A DNA stretch of 64,000 bases, from contig NZ_BFBY01000005.1 in the NCBI RefSeq assembly GCF_003423665.1, positions 49,759-113,758 of the forward strand. The letters run 5' to 3'. Under the pieces are notes generated by a model, which saw only the letters and a list, made by a program, of their open reading frames with translations, did not search any database and was not told where the DNA came from. Source of the DNA: Lactobacillus rodentium. GTDB lineage: Bacteria; Bacillota; Bacilli; Lactobacillales; Lactobacillaceae. The translations under genes and the position numbers were made by a program. Of this stretch, positions 29,364 through 39,194 are shown piece after piece; within the stretch, counting starts at the first letter, position 1; every line of letters begins with the position of its first letter.

Positions 29364-31868
29364 ATGGCTGATGATAATCAAATGCAAGATCATAGAATTA
29401 GAAATGTTGATCTAACGCAAACTATGCGTAGTTCATTTTTGGACTATGCCATGTCCGTTATCGTGGCACGTGCATTACCTGATGTACGTGATGGGATGAA
29501 GCCGGTTCAACGTCGTATCTTATACGGGATGAACGAATTAGGAGTAACTCCAGATAAACCTTACAAAAAGTCTGCCAGAATTGTTGGGGATGTAATGGGT
29601 AAGTTTCACCCTCATGGTGACTCATCAATTTATCTAGCAATGGCACACATGGCTCAAGACTTTTCATATCGCTATATGTTAGTTGATGGACACGGTAACT
29701 TTGGTTCTGTCGATGGTGATGAACCAGCTGCCATGCGTTATACAGAAGCTAGAATGAGTAAAATTACCCTGGAAATGCTTCGTGACATCAATAAAGAAAC
29801 GATTGATTGGGTTCCAAACTATGATGGAACTGAAAATGAACCTGAAGTTTTACCGGCTCGTATTCCAAATCTTTTAGTTAATGGTGCAAGTGGTATCGCC
29901 GTTGGTATGACTACTAACATTCCACCTCATAACTTGTCAGAGGTAATTAGTGGTCTTCACATGTTAATGGGAAATCCAGACGTAACAGTTAAAGAATTAA
30001 TGCAAGTGATTCCGGGACCAGATTTTCCAACTGGCGGAATTGTAATGGGACGAAGCGGTATCTATCACGCATATGAAAGTGGTAAAGGAAATATAGTTGT
30101 TCGGGCTAAAACTAATATTGAAATTGAAAAGAATGGTCGCGAACGAATCGTTGTTACTGAATTACCATATTTAGTTAATAAAGCTGAATTAGTTAAAAAG
30201 ATTGCTGAATTAGCTCGTGAAAAAGTAATTGACGGTATTACTGGAATTCGCGATGAATCTGACCAAACTGGAATGCGTATCACTATTGATATCAGAAGAG
30301 ATGCTAGTGCTAGTGTTGTGTTAAATAATTTATTTAAAGAGACACAAATGCAGGCAAACTTTGGTATCAATATGGTGGCAATTGTTAATGGTGCGCCACA
30401 TTTCCTAACGCTGAAGGAAATGCTTCAATACTACCTTGATCACCAAGAAGATGTTATTACTCGTAGAACTAAATTTGATTTAAAGAAAGCAGAAGCACGA
30501 GCTCACATCTTAGCCGGTTTAAGAATTGCGTTAGACCATATCGATGAAATTATTAGTATTATTCGTGGTTCAAAGACTAGTGATATTGCTAAAACTCAAT
30601 TAATTTCACGTTTTGGTTTAGATGATCGTCAATCCCAGGCTATTTTAGATATGCGTTTAGTACGTTTAACTGGTTTAGAGCGTGATAAGATCGAAGGTGA
30701 ATATCAAGATCTCCAAGCAAAAATTGCTGATTATAAGGATATCTTAGCCAAACCAGAACGTATTGATAAAATCATTTATGATGAATTACTTGATATTCAA
30801 AAACGTTTTGGAGATGAACGTCGTACCGAAATTGCTGCTGGTGAAGTAGTTTCAATTGAAGATGAAGATTTAATTGAAAAAGAAGATGTTCTTTTAACTT
30901 TAACCCATAACGGCTACATCAAGAGAATGCCAGCTAGTGAGTTTAAAGTTCAAAATCGTGGTGGTCGTGGTATTAAAGGAATGGGCGTCCAAGATGATGA
31001 CTTTATTAATCACTTGATTTTCTCAAGTACTCACGACTTCTTATTATTCTTTACAAACTTGGGTAAAGTATATTCTAAGAAAGCTTATGAAATCCCAGAA
31101 TTTGGGCGTAATGCAAAGGGATTGCCAATCGTTAACTTGCTCCAATTAGACAAGGGCGAAAAAATTCAGGCCGTAATTAACATTCCTGAAGATGCAGATG
31201 ATAGTTACTTATTCTTCGTTACTAAATTAGGTACTGTAAAACGGACACCAGTTTCAGAATTTGAAAATATTAGACGAAGCGGATTAATTGCTTTAACTTT
31301 GCGTGACAGTGATGAATTAAACAATGTTTTAACTACTGATGGTAATCAAAATATCTTTATTGGTACCCATTTAGGTTATGCAGTAACTTTTAATGAAAAT
31401 GATGTTCGTGCAATGGGACGTACAGCTGCTGGAGTCCGTGGTATTAAACTAAGAGATAATGACTATGTTGTTGGTTCAGAAGTACTTGCGCCTGATTCTG
31501 AGGTACTAGTTATTTCTGAAAATGGTTATGGTAAGCGAACAGCTGCAAGTGAATACCCAGTTAAAGGCCGTGGCGGTAAAGGGATCAAGACTATCAATGT
31601 GACTGAAAAGAATGGTCCATTAGCCGGAGTAACAGTTGTTAATGGTAATGAAGATATCATGCTGATTACTGATGCCGGTGTAATGATTAGATTTGATGTT
31701 AACGATGTATCGCAAACTGGTCGTGCTACCTTAGGAGTCCGCTTAATTAAGGTAGATGATGGGGCTAAAGTAGCAAGCATTACAAGGGTTGCTTCAACAG
31801 AAGATGAAGAAGAAACAGATGAAGCTGAAGTAACAACTGAAACTAACAGTGAAAATTCAGAAGAATAA
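29364..31868 (+). CDS. gyrA: DNA gyrase subunit A
   Basis: The 834-aa protein has a breakage-reunion domain, with the catalytic Tyr in [11 protein letters not shown], followed by C-terminal beta-pinwheel repeats ([16 protein letters not shown]) and an acidic tail. The quinolone region reads [15 protein letters not shown]: the two Ser are kept, but residue 91, normally Asp or Glu, is Leu. It is 14 bases after gyrB, with AGGAGG between. Confidence 0.98.
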   Translation: MADDNQMQDHRIRNVDLTQTMRSSFLDYAMSVIVARALPDVRDGMKPVQRRILYGMNELGVTPDKPYKKSARIVGDVMGKFHPHGDSSIYLAMAHMAQDFSYRYMLVDGHGNFGSVDGDEPAAMRYTEARMSKITLEMLRDINKETIDWVPNYDGTENEPEVLPARIPNLLVNGASGIAVGMTTNIPPHNLSEVISGLHMLMGNPDVTVKELMQVIPGPDFPTGGIVMGRSGIYHAYESGKGNIVVRAKTNIEIEKNGRERIVVTELPYLVNKAELVKKIAELAREKVIDGITGIRDESDQTGMRITIDIRRDASASVVLNNLFKETQMQANFGINMVAIVNGAPHFLTLKEMLQYYLDHQEDVITRRTKFDLKKAEARAHILAGLRIALDHIDEIISIIRGSKTSDIAKTQLISRFGLDDRQSQAILDMRLVRLTGLERDKIEGEYQDLQAKIADYKDILAKPERIDKIIYDELLDIQKRFGDERRTEIAAGEVVSIEDEDLIEKEDVLLTLTHNGYIKRMPASEFKVQNRGGRGIKGMGVQDDDFINHLIFSSTHDFLLFFTNLGKVYSKKAYEIPEFGRNAKGLPIVNLLQLDKGEKIQAVINIPEDADDSYLFFVTKLGTVKRTPVSEFENIRRSGLIALTLRDSDELNNVLTTDGNQNIFIGTHLGYAVTFNENDVRAMGRTAAGVRGIKLRDNDYVVGSEVLAPDSEVLVISENGYGKRTAASEYPVKGRGGKGIKTINVTEKNGPLAGVTVVNGNEDIMLITDAGVMIRFDVNDVSQTGRATLGVRLIKVDDGAKVASITRVASTEDEEETDEAEVTTETNSENSEE

Positions 31869-31934
31869 AAAATAAAAGTTCTTCTTTTACGTAATAATTA
31901 ATGAGCAATGTGCTCAGGATCACGTGAAAAAGGT

Positions 31935-31962
31935 TTGTAAATTTAAAAAAATATGGTAAAAT
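31935..31962 (+). promoter_or_regulatory. Promoter of rpsF-ssb-rpsR
   Basis: -35 TTGTAA, a 16-bp spacer ending TGG, and -10 TAAAAT (31957-31962) lie about 80 bases before rpsF. Confidence 0.6.
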
Positions 31963-31972
31963 CAAGCACTGT

Positions 31973-32015
31973 GAGTAATAATATTCATTACTCCTTGTTC
32001 TTGATTTACAAGAAC
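31973..32015 (+). promoter_or_regulatory. Structured leader of rpsF mRNA
   Basis: Two consecutive hairpins, GAGTAAT/ATTACTC (31973-31993) and GTTCTTG/CAAGAAC (31997-32015), lie between the promoter and the rpsF start. rpsF leaders in other bacteria bind S6:S18 for feedback control. I do not see the described CCGA bulge, so identity with that element is uncertain. Confidence 0.4.
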
Positions 32016-32043
32016 CATTTAGTCCAAGAGGAGGTGCATTTTA

Positions 32044-32340
32044 ATGGCAAAGACTAAGTACGAAGTTACTTACATCATCAAGCCAGATATTGATGAAGAT
32101 TCAAAGAAGGCTTTAGTTGAACGTTATGACAAGGTTGTGAAGGACAATGGTGCTGAAGACCTTGACTCAAAAGATTGGGGTAAGAGACGTTTCGCTTACG
32201 AAATTGAAAAATACCGTGAAGGTACTTACCACATCTTAACTTTCACTGCTGAAAACGCAGATGCAGTTAACGAATTCGGTCGTCTTTCACGTATTGATGG
32301 CTCAATTCTTCGTTCAATGACTGTTAAATTAGACAAGTAA
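32044..32340 (+). CDS. rpsF: 30S ribosomal protein S6
   Basis: The 98-aa protein begins [18 protein letters not shown] and contains [20 protein letters not shown], the usual S6 core. It lies on the 30S platform with S18. AGGAGG lies upstream at 32029-32034. It is the first gene of the rpsF-ssb-rpsR operon. Confidence 0.97.
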   Translation: MAKTKYEVTYIIKPDIDEDSKKALVERYDKVVKDNGAEDLDSKDWGKRRFAYEIEKYREGTYHILTFTAENADAVNEFGRLSRIDGSILRSMTVKLDK

Positions 32341-32375
32341 TTGATTATTCGTGAATTAGGAAAGGGGACAAAAGT

Positions 32376-32894
32376 ATGATTAATAATGTTGTACTTGTTG
32401 GCCGTTTAACACGTGATCCTGATTTACGTACTACTGGGAGCGGAATCTCAGTTGCTACGTTTACCCTTGCTGTGGATCGACAATATACCAATAGCCAAGG
32501 AGAACGTGGTGCTGATTTCATCAACTGTGTAATTTGGCGTAAAGCTGCAGAAAATTTTGTCAACTTTACATCCAAAGGATCACTTGTGGGAATCCAAGGA
32601 AGACTTCAAAGTAGAAGTTACGATAATAAGGATGGACAACGTGTTTATGTAACTGAAGTTGTCGTAGATAATTTCTCATTCTTAGAATCACGTCGTGATC
32701 GTGAAAATCGTCAAGCTAATGGTGGTGCTAACTTTGCTCCGCAAGGTAATAATGCACCAAGTACAAATAACTTTGGTGGTAATAGTGCTCCAAGCACTAA
32801 TAATGCCACCCCAAGTTCTGACCCACAACCTCAAGATCCATTTGCAGATTCAAGTAATTCAATTGATATCTCAGATGATGATCTCCCATTTTAA
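32376..32894 (+). CDS. ssb: Single-stranded DNA-binding protein
   Basis: The 172-aa protein has an N-terminal OB fold ([20 protein letters not shown], then [16 protein letters not shown]), a Gln/Asn/Gly-rich linker (about 110-160), and the acidic tip ISDDDLPF that recruits replication and repair proteins. It is between rpsF and rpsR, the normal Firmicute order. Confidence 0.97.
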   Translation: MINNVVLVGRLTRDPDLRTTGSGISVATFTLAVDRQYTNSQGERGADFINCVIWRKAAENFVNFTSKGSLVGIQGRLQSRSYDNKDGQRVYVTEVVVDNFSFLESRRDRENRQANGGANFAPQGNNAPSTNNFGGNSAPSTNNATPSSDPQPQDPFADSSNSIDISDDDLPF

Positions 32895-32918
32895 TTTTAG
32901 ATAGAAAGGATCTTTGAC

Positions 32919-33155
32919 ATGGCTCAACAAAGAAGAGGTGGCCGTCGTCGTCGCAAGGTTGACTACATTGCTGCTAACCACATCGACTACATCGACTACA
33001 AAGACGTTGATTTGTTGAAACGTTTTATCTCAGAAAGAGGTAAGATCTTACCACGTCGTGTAACTGGCACTAGCGCAAAGAACCAACGTAAGTTGACTGT
33101 TGCTATTAAGAGAGCTCGCGTTATGGGCTTATTGCCATTCGTTGCAGAAGACTAA
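32919..33155 (+). CDS. rpsR: 30S ribosomal protein S18
   Basis: The 78-aa basic protein begins [17 protein letters not shown] and contains [20 protein letters not shown], typical S18. It pairs with S6. GAAAGGATC precedes the start and a terminator follows. Confidence 0.97.
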   Translation: MAQQRRGGRRRRKVDYIAANHIDYIDYKDVDLLKRFISERGKILPRRVTGTSAKNQRKLTVAIKRARVMGLLPFVAED

Positions 33156-33180
33156 GCAATACAGATCAAAACAATTAATA

Positions 33181-33214
33181 AAAAGAGTATATCTGCTTAG
33201 ATATACTCTTTTTT
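33181..33214 (+). terminator. Terminator of the rpsF operon
   Basis: The stem AAAAGAGTATATCT / AGATATACTCTTTT with loop GCTT is followed by T residues. Confidence 0.92.
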
Positions 33215-33270
33215 GTTTAGCTTTTTTAAGGTATTATTGATTAGTATAGAAAAAAGAAATGAGGGAGAAA

Positions 33271-34191
33271 ATGATTATCAAGCAAACACTTTCAGGTGAG
33301 TATGATTTTGATTATAAATGGTTTGATATTTATAATCTTGATGATCATGATATTGAAGTTTTAAAAGAAAAATTCCATCTTACTACTGAAATTATTTCTT
33401 ATATCAATGATATTCATGAACGACCTCACTTTGATCATGATTATATAACTAATAGTGATCTTTTTGTTTATGATGTGCCACTATGGCCTACATCTGAAAC
33501 GGATCATTTTACTAGCCTTCCTATAAAGTTTTTAATGGTTCATGATATTTTGTTTACTGTCCATACTCCAGAAACAACATATATGATTGAAGAATTTAAA
33601 ACTACTGCTCCTAAAGATATTCATAGTAATAAGGAATTAGTATTTGCTATTCTTTTTTCTGTAACTAAATATTTCCAACGTGCCTTAAGCCAATTAAATA
33701 GTCAGAGGATTGTGCTTGATGCTCATTTAAGTGGGAGTAAAATTAAAAATAAGGACTTACAAGAACTTGCACAAGTAGAAAAAAGTTTGGTCTTTCTTTC
33801 TAGCTCTATTAGAACGAATTTAATGATGTTAGAAAGCTTAAAAAATAAAAAATCTGGGTTACACATGAATGCTTCTGAAGAAGAGATGTGTGATGATATC
33901 ATTATTGAGGTACAACAAGCTTCACAAACAGTAAAAATTTATAATGAAGTTACCGAAGAGATCTCAGCTACTTCCAATAATATTTTGAATAATAATTTGA
34001 ATGATACGATGCAATTTTTAACTGTTTGGTCTTTATTGCTTACTGTGCCAACTATCGTAACTGGTTTTTTTGGAATGAACGTTTCATTACCAATTTTGAA
34101 TAAGCCAATTGATTGGATCATTATTACCGTTGGAACCCTATTGGTAATGTTGTGGCTATTATGGTATTTGAAAAGACATAATAGATTTTAA
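33271..34191 (+). CDS. CorA-family divalent cation transporter
   Basis: The 306-aa protein begins MIIKQTLSGEYDFDYKW. The start at 33271 is preferred because GAGGGAG lies just before it; an ATG at 33259 has no ribosome binding site. A long cytoplasmic, largely helical N-terminal domain ends in two C-terminal membrane helices. Between them is the FFGMNVSLPI segment with the GMN selectivity motif of CorA channels. The likely substrate is Mg2+, possibly Co2+ or Ni2+. It has its own terminator. Confidence 0.88.
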   Translation: MIIKQTLSGEYDFDYKWFDIYNLDDHDIEVLKEKFHLTTEIISYINDIHERPHFDHDYITNSDLFVYDVPLWPTSETDHFTSLPIKFLMVHDILFTVHTPETTYMIEEFKTTAPKDIHSNKELVFAILFSVTKYFQRALSQLNSQRIVLDAHLSGSKIKNKDLQELAQVEKSLVFLSSSIRTNLMMLESLKNKKSGLHMNASEEEMCDDIIIEVQQASQTVKIYNEVTEEISATSNNILNNNLNDTMQFLTVWSLLLTVPTIVTGFFGMNVSLPILNKPIDWIIITVGTLLVMLWLLWYLKRHNRF

Positions 34192-34212
34192 AAGTTATGA
34201 CAAAGAGATAAA

Positions 34213-34256
34213 AGAAGATAAACTTATCCACTGTGGAAAAGTTTATCTTCTTTTTT
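34213..34256 (+). terminator. Terminator of the CorA-like gene
   Basis: The stem AGAAGATAAACTT / AAGTTTATCTTCT with inner TCC/GGA pairing is followed by T residues. The loop region also carries two overlapping DnaA-box-like 9-mers (34224-34240). Confidence 0.9.
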
Positions 34257-34304
34257 GGTATAATATAAAGTAACGCAGTGTACATTATTTAGGAAGGAAT
34301 CTTT

Positions 34305-36323
34305 ATGAAAGATTTTTTACGAAAATTAGAATTACCTGCATTTATTAAGGATTCAAGATTAACTGCATCTATTATAATTATACTTGCACTTTCTTTACTG
34401 GGTACAATTATTGGCTTTATTATTAGCCCTTTATATGGGGTAGCTATGCTTTTGTTATTCTTGTTAACCTGTATTTTTGCAGTTTATGGAACCTACGTTT
34501 TAGCTAATAATGCAAATAACTATGCCGCAAACTTGTCTTACCGTATTAAGCGGGGAGAGCAAGAGGCAATGATAAAAATGCCTTTGGGTATTTTACTTTA
34601 TGATAAGGATGAACAAATACAGTGGGTTAATCCTTATCTACAACTTTATTTAAAAAATAAAGATTTAATTGGTTCCTCAATTAAGTCAGTTGATCCAGAA
34701 CTTTATGAGTATATTCAAGATGCAATTACTGATAAAACTGTCCAAAGTAAGATAATTGAATTAGATAATCATAAATTTCAAATGATTGTCCAAGATGATT
34801 TGGGAGTAGTCTACCTCTTAGATGTAACAAAATATGTCAATATCGAAGAGAAATATCAACAACAACGCTTGGCAATTGGGTTAATTTTTATTGATAATTA
34901 TGACGAGTTAAGTCAAGCAATGAGTGATGAAAACCTAACGGATATGAGTTCTTATGTACAAAAGGCACTGAATTCATATGTTAAGAAATTTCATGCTTAC
35001 TTAAAACGCATTGACGAAGACCACTTTATCTTACTTACTCATATGGCTGACCTCAAAAAAATGGAAGAAGATAAGTTTTCGATTTTGGATAAGGTTAGAA
35101 AGGATTCAAGCCGTCGTAATACTCCACTTACACTTTCAATTGGAATTGCATTTGGTTCAGAAAGTCTAAATGAAATCGCTAAGCAAGCGCAATCTAACCT
35201 TGATTTAGCTTTAGGACGTGGAGGAGATCAGGTAGTTGTAAGACAACCTGGCGAAAATGCACATTTTTATGGCGGTAAGTCTAATCCAATGGAAAAACGT
35301 ACTCGAGTTAGGGCACGGATGGTTTCACAGGCGGTTGAAGAGCTATTTAAAGGTGTTGATCATGTCTTTGTTCAAGGCCACCGTAATCCGGACTTAGATG
35401 CTATTGGATCAGCAATTGGGATTGTAAAAATTGCTCAAATTCACGGTGTTGATGCTCATGTAGTATTAGATACTGGAGACGTTAACTATGATGTAGGACG
35501 TCTAATTGCAAAAATGAAAGATGCAGGAGTAGATGAAGATATGTTCATGGCTCCAAATGAAGCATTAAATAAAGCAACTGATGATTCCTTATTGGTTTTA
35601 ACTGATCATTCAAAGTTTTCAATTACATATGATCAAGATTTGTATGAACGCTTAAAGAGTCGGCTAATTATAATTGATCACCATCGTCGTGGTGAAGAAT
35701 TTCCTGAGAATCCGATGTTGGTTTATATTGAGCCATATGCTTCCTCAACTTGTGAATTAGTAACTGAAATGATTGAATATCAACCTCAAGGAGGAGAAGG
35801 AGTTCTTAATAATCTTGAGGCTTCAGCAATGCTAGCAGGTATTACAGTGGATTCTAAAGAATTTTCACTTAGAACTGGTACGCGAACCTTTGATGCTGCT
35901 AGTTATCTACGATCAATTGGAGCTAACTCTTCAGTGGTAGGAGAGTTATTAAAAGAAAACATTAATAATTATTTGCAACGAAGTCATTTGGTTTCAACCA
36001 TTGAAATGATCAATTCAACAATGGCTTTATTAATGGGGGAAGAAGATAAAATTTATGATCCCGTTATTGTGGCCCAAGCTGCTGATACTGCTCTTTCTTT
36101 AGAAGACGTAGAGGCTAGTTTTGCAATAGCACGTCGAAGTAAAGATGAAGTTGGTATTTCTGCCCGTTCAACGGGAAAAATTAATGTCCAAATTATTATG
36201 GAAAAATTAGGTGGCGGTGGTCACTTATCAAATGCGGCTGTGCAACTAAAAGATGTCAGCTTAAAAGAAGCAAAAGAGCAACTCCTAAATGCAATTGATG
36301 AGTATAATAAAGAAAATGAGTAG
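34305..36323 (+). CDS. gdpP: Cyclic-di-AMP phosphodiesterase GdpP
   Basis: The 672-aa membrane protein has two N-terminal transmembrane helices (about 20-70), a PAS-like domain, a degenerate GGDEF domain, then DHH and DHHA1 domains. Motifs are GHRNPDLDAIGSAIG and IIIDHHRRG (DHH at 458-460), ending with GGGGHLSNAAVQL. It hydrolyses c-di-AMP to pApA and so affects cell wall and osmotic control. It is 12 bases upstream of rplI, the usual gdpP-rplI-dnaB order. A TATAAT at 34259 next to the preceding terminator may start it. Confidence 0.93.
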   Translation: MKDFLRKLELPAFIKDSRLTASIIIILALSLLGTIIGFIISPLYGVAMLLLFLLTCIFAVYGTYVLANNANNYAANLSYRIKRGEQEAMIKMPLGILLYDKDEQIQWVNPYLQLYLKNKDLIGSSIKSVDPELYEYIQDAITDKTVQSKIIELDNHKFQMIVQDDLGVVYLLDVTKYVNIEEKYQQQRLAIGLIFIDNYDELSQAMSDENLTDMSSYVQKALNSYVKKFHAYLKRIDEDHFILLTHMADLKKMEEDKFSILDKVRKDSSRRNTPLTLSIGIAFGSESLNEIAKQAQSNLDLALGRGGDQVVVRQPGENAHFYGGKSNPMEKRTRVRARMVSQAVEELFKGVDHVFVQGHRNPDLDAIGSAIGIVKIAQIHGVDAHVVLDTGDVNYDVGRLIAKMKDAGVDEDMFMAPNEALNKATDDSLLVLTDHSKFSITYDQDLYERLKSRLIIIDHHRRGEEFPENPMLVYIEPYASSTCELVTEMIEYQPQGGEGVLNNLEASAMLAGITVDSKEFSLRTGTRTFDAASYLRSIGANSSVVGELLKENINNYLQRSHLVSTIEMINSTMALLMGEEDKIYDPVIVAQAADTALSLEDVEASFAIARRSKDEVGISARSTGKINVQIIMEKLGGGGHLSNAAVQLKDVSLKEAKEQLLNAIDEYNKENE

Positions 36324-36335
36324 GAGGTCATAATT

Positions 36336-36791
36336 ATGAAAGTTATTTTTGTAAAAGATATGAAGGGTAAAGGCAAAAGAGGAGACGTTAAGGAAGTTCC
36401 AGATGGCTATGCCCAAAACTTTTTGATTAAACGTGGTTTTGCTAAAGAAGCTACTAGTAGCAATTTGAATACATTAAAACGTGTTGAAAAAGCTGAAAAA
36501 GATGCTTATGAAGCAGAAAAGGCTGAAGCACAAAATATTAAAAAGAAGCTTGAAGATGACAAAACAGTAGTTGAGTTTAAATCAAAAGCTGGAACTGATG
36601 GCCGTTTATTTGGTTCAATTTCAGGTAAAAAAATTATTGAAGGCTTAGACAAACAATTTGGAATTAAACTAGATAAACATAAGTTAGCTTTACCTGAACC
36701 AGTTAAAGCACTTGGTTACACTAACGTACCAGTAAAGTTATTTAAGGGTATTGAATCAACTATTAGAGTACATATTACGGAGCAAAATTAA
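36336..36791 (+). CDS. rplI: 50S ribosomal protein L9
   Basis: The 151-aa protein begins [20 protein letters not shown], the L9 N-terminal domain, then a long charged helix (about 45-80) and a C-terminal domain ([12 protein letters not shown]). AGGAGG precedes the start. It lies between gdpP and dnaB. Confidence 0.97.
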   Translation: MKVIFVKDMKGKGKRGDVKEVPDGYAQNFLIKRGFAKEATSSNLNTLKRVEKAEKDAYEAEKAEAQNIKKKLEDDKTVVEFKSKAGTDGRLFGSISGKKIIEGLDKQFGIKLDKHKLALPEPVKALGYTNVPVKLFKGIESTIRVHITEQN

Positions 36792-36796
36792 TCAAA

Positions 36797-38176
36797 ATGG
36801 ACAATGTTGTTTCCCAACAAATCCCTCACGATAGTGATGCAGAAAAGGCGGTCTTAGGTGCCGTCTTTTTAAATCCTGAAGCAATTATTGAAGCTTCAGA
36901 TATCGTACAACCGGATGATTTTTATGAAAGAGCTAATCGTCTTGTATTTCAAGCCATGCTTAATATTGCTGATCGTGGCGATGAAATTGATCCTGTCACG
37001 TTACAAGACGAATTAAAAAAGAATAATCAACTAGAAGATATTGGTGGAATTGCTTATGTTTCAGAGCTTACTTTAGCCACTCCAACAGCAGTTCATGTAA
37101 CTTACTATGCCAATATTGTAAAAAGACAAGCCTTATTACGTAATTTAGTAACAACAAGTCAACGAATTATTCAGAATGCGATTAGCGGCTCTGATGATGT
37201 TACAGACATTCTTGATGATGCAGAGAGTGCAATTATGAATGTTTCCCAGGAAAACACCGCAGGGGGCTTTAAATCGATTCATGAAGTATTGAATGATACT
37301 GTCGAGGCAATTAATAATATTCCTGAAGATGGCAATTCAGTAACAGGATTGCCAACAGGTTTTCAAGAATTAGATAAAATGACGACAGGTTTTCATGAGG
37401 ATGAATTAATTATTTTAGCTGCTCGTCCCGGTGTAGGTAAAACTGCTTTTGCCTTGAATGTAGCTCAATTTGTTGGGTTGCATACTGATAAAACAGTGGC
37501 GATGTTTTCTTTAGAAATGGGTGCGGACCAATTAGTACAAAGAATGCTAGCATCAGAAGGATTGATTGATTCCCAACATTTGAGAACTGGACAATTGACT
37601 GAAGAAGAATGGCGTAAACTTGTTGTAGCAGCAGGCTCACTTGATCGGACCAGTATTTACATTGATGATACTCCGGGGATTAAGATGAGTGAAATTCGGG
37701 CTAAAGCACGAAGATTAGCCAAAGAAAAAGGTAATCTTGGGTTAATTGTAATTGATTATTTACAGTTGATTGAAGGACCACGTAGTGAATCTCGTCAACA
37801 AGAGGTTTCAGCTATTTCCCGTCAATTAAAGAAACTAGCTAAGGAATTAAAAATCCCAGTAATTGCCTTGTCACAGTTATCACGTTCTGTTGAACAAAGA
37901 CAAGATAAACGACCAGTCTTATCTGATATTCGTGAATCGGGATCAATTGAACAGGATGCGGATATTGTTGCTTTTCTTTATCGTGATGATTACTATCGTG
38001 ATGAAAATGAAGATGGGGATGAAGGACAAGTAGAACCTGAAGATGATAATGGTGAAGTAGAAGTTATCATAGAGAAGAACCGTTCCGGTAGTAGGGGTAC
38101 TGTTAAGTTAATGTTTTCAAAACCTTATAATCGTTTTTCAAACCTAGATTATGCTCATGATGCTCCTAATAATTAG
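36797..38176 (+). CDS. dnaB: Replicative DNA helicase DnaB
   Basis: The 459-aa protein has the N-terminal DnaG-interacting domain (PHDSDAEKAVLGAVFLNPE) and a RecA-like ATPase with Walker A AARPGVGKTAFAL, Walker B LIVIDYLQLI and SGSIEQDADIVAFLYR. Its hexamer unwinds the fork. It starts 5 bases after rplI, and its Shine-Dalgarno (GGAG) is in the last codons of rplI. Acidic residues near 405-425 form a species-variable insert. Confidence 0.97.
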   Translation: MDNVVSQQIPHDSDAEKAVLGAVFLNPEAIIEASDIVQPDDFYERANRLVFQAMLNIADRGDEIDPVTLQDELKKNNQLEDIGGIAYVSELTLATPTAVHVTYYANIVKRQALLRNLVTTSQRIIQNAISGSDDVTDILDDAESAIMNVSQENTAGGFKSIHEVLNDTVEAINNIPEDGNSVTGLPTGFQELDKMTTGFHEDELIILAARPGVGKTAFALNVAQFVGLHTDKTVAMFSLEMGADQLVQRMLASEGLIDSQHLRTGQLTEEEWRKLVVAAGSLDRTSIYIDDTPGIKMSEIRAKARRLAKEKGNLGLIVIDYLQLIEGPRSESRQQEVSAISRQLKKLAKELKIPVIALSQLSRSVEQRQDKRPVLSDIRESGSIEQDADIVAFLYRDDYYRDENEDGDEGQVEPEDDNGEVEVIIEKNRSGSRGTVKLMFSKPYNRFSNLDYAHDAPNN

Positions 38177-38179
38177 TCT

Positions 38180-38207
38180 TTGAAAGCGCTGTAATTACTG
38201 CTATAAT
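38180..38207 (+). promoter_or_regulatory. Promoter of the fructokinase gene with overlapping cre
   Basis: -35 TTGAAA, a 16-bp spacer and a perfect -10 TATAAT (38202-38207). A cre-like site TGAAAGCGCTGTAA (38181-38194, 12 of 14 consensus positions) covers the -35, so CcpA would block or modulate this promoter. Confidence 0.65.
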
Positions 38208-38247
38208 ATGAACAATAAATTTAATTAAGGAGAAGTGGAGACAAATA

Positions 38248-39132
38248 ATGACGCAAGAAAAATTTCTGGGTAGTATTGAAGCAGGTGGAACAAAATTTAT
38301 TTTGGCAGTTCAAAATGCTGAAACAGGAGAAATGGTCGCACAAAAACGTGTTCCAACTACCGATGCCAAAGAAACTTTACAAAAAAGTGTAGAATTTTTT
38401 AAAGACAATCCAGTTGCGGCACTAGGAATTGGTACTTTTGGCCCAATAGATATTAATCCAAATTCTCGGACATACGGTTATATTTTAGATACCCCAAAAC
38501 GTGGGTGGTCTGGAACTGATGTAAAGGGATTTTTTGAACAACAATTACATATTCCGGTTGTAATGACCACTGATGTTAATGCTTCAGCTTATGGGGAATA
38601 TATTGCACGCGGAAAAGATGATACAAAGACTTATTACTATATAACCATTGGAACTGGAATTGGTGCTGGTATTGTGCAGGCGGGTAAATTTGTTGGTTTA
38701 AATAATCACCCAGAAATAGGTCATATGTTTGTTAGAACTTATCCAGGAGATGATTATGCTGGTAACTGTCCTTTCCATGGTAATAAATGTGCTGAAGGGA
38801 TGGCAGCCGGCCCAACTTTAAAAGGAAGAACTGGTATTGCCGGGGAAGATTTGCCACGTGATAACCAAGTGTTTAATTATCTAGCTTACTATGTAGCTCA
38901 AGTACTCTACAACTCTTATATGGCCATGCGTCCCGATGTAATGGTGGTTGGTGGCTCTGTTTTAAATGAAGATGATTTAAAACAAGTCAGAAAATATTTT
39001 GATGAATTTAATAATAACTATGTGGCTACACCACCTTTAGACGAATTAATTGTTCGTCCTGCTGTGGCTGATAATGGTTCAGCTACATTAGGTGATTTTG
39101 AATTAGCAAAACAAGCTTTAGCACAAAAGTAA
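38248..39132 (+). CDS. ROK-family fructokinase
   Basis: The 294-aa protein begins with the ATP-binding SIEAGGTKFILAV motif. The zinc and sugar region HPEIGHM, then CPFHGNKCAEGMAAGPTL, is typical of the YdhR-type fructokinases within ROK. It phosphorylates fructose to fructose 6-phosphate. It is monocistronic, with a cre-like site over its promoter and a bidirectional terminator after it. Another hexose such as mannose cannot be excluded. Confidence 0.88.
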   Translation: MTQEKFLGSIEAGGTKFILAVQNAETGEMVAQKRVPTTDAKETLQKSVEFFKDNPVAALGIGTFGPIDINPNSRTYGYILDTPKRGWSGTDVKGFFEQQLHIPVVMTTDVNASAYGEYIARGKDDTKTYYYITIGTGIGAGIVQAGKFVGLNNHPEIGHMFVRTYPGDDYAGNCPFHGNKCAEGMAAGPTLKGRTGIAGEDLPRDNQVFNYLAYYVAQVLYNSYMAMRPDVMVVGGSVLNEDDLKQVRKYFDEFNNNYVATPPLDELIVRPAVADNGSATLGDFELAKQALAQK

Positions 39133-39144
39133 CAATACACAACT

Positions 39145-39178
39145 AAAAAAGAACTTCCTAAAAAGGAAGTTCTTTTTT
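39145..39178. terminator. Bidirectional terminator between convergent genes
   Basis: AAAAAAGAACTTCCT pairs with AGGAAGTTCTTTTTT, which works on both strands, for the fructokinase and the lipase-like gene. Confidence 0.92.
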
Positions 39179-39179
39179 G

Positions 39180-39193
39180 GTTTCACGTGTAAC
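39180..39193. promoter_or_regulatory. parS-like palindrome 2
   Basis: GTTTCACGTGTAAC differs from the parS core GTTTCACGTGAAAC at one base. It is intergenic between two convergent genes, about 15 kb right of the origin. Confidence 0.45.
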
Positions 39194-39194
39194 T

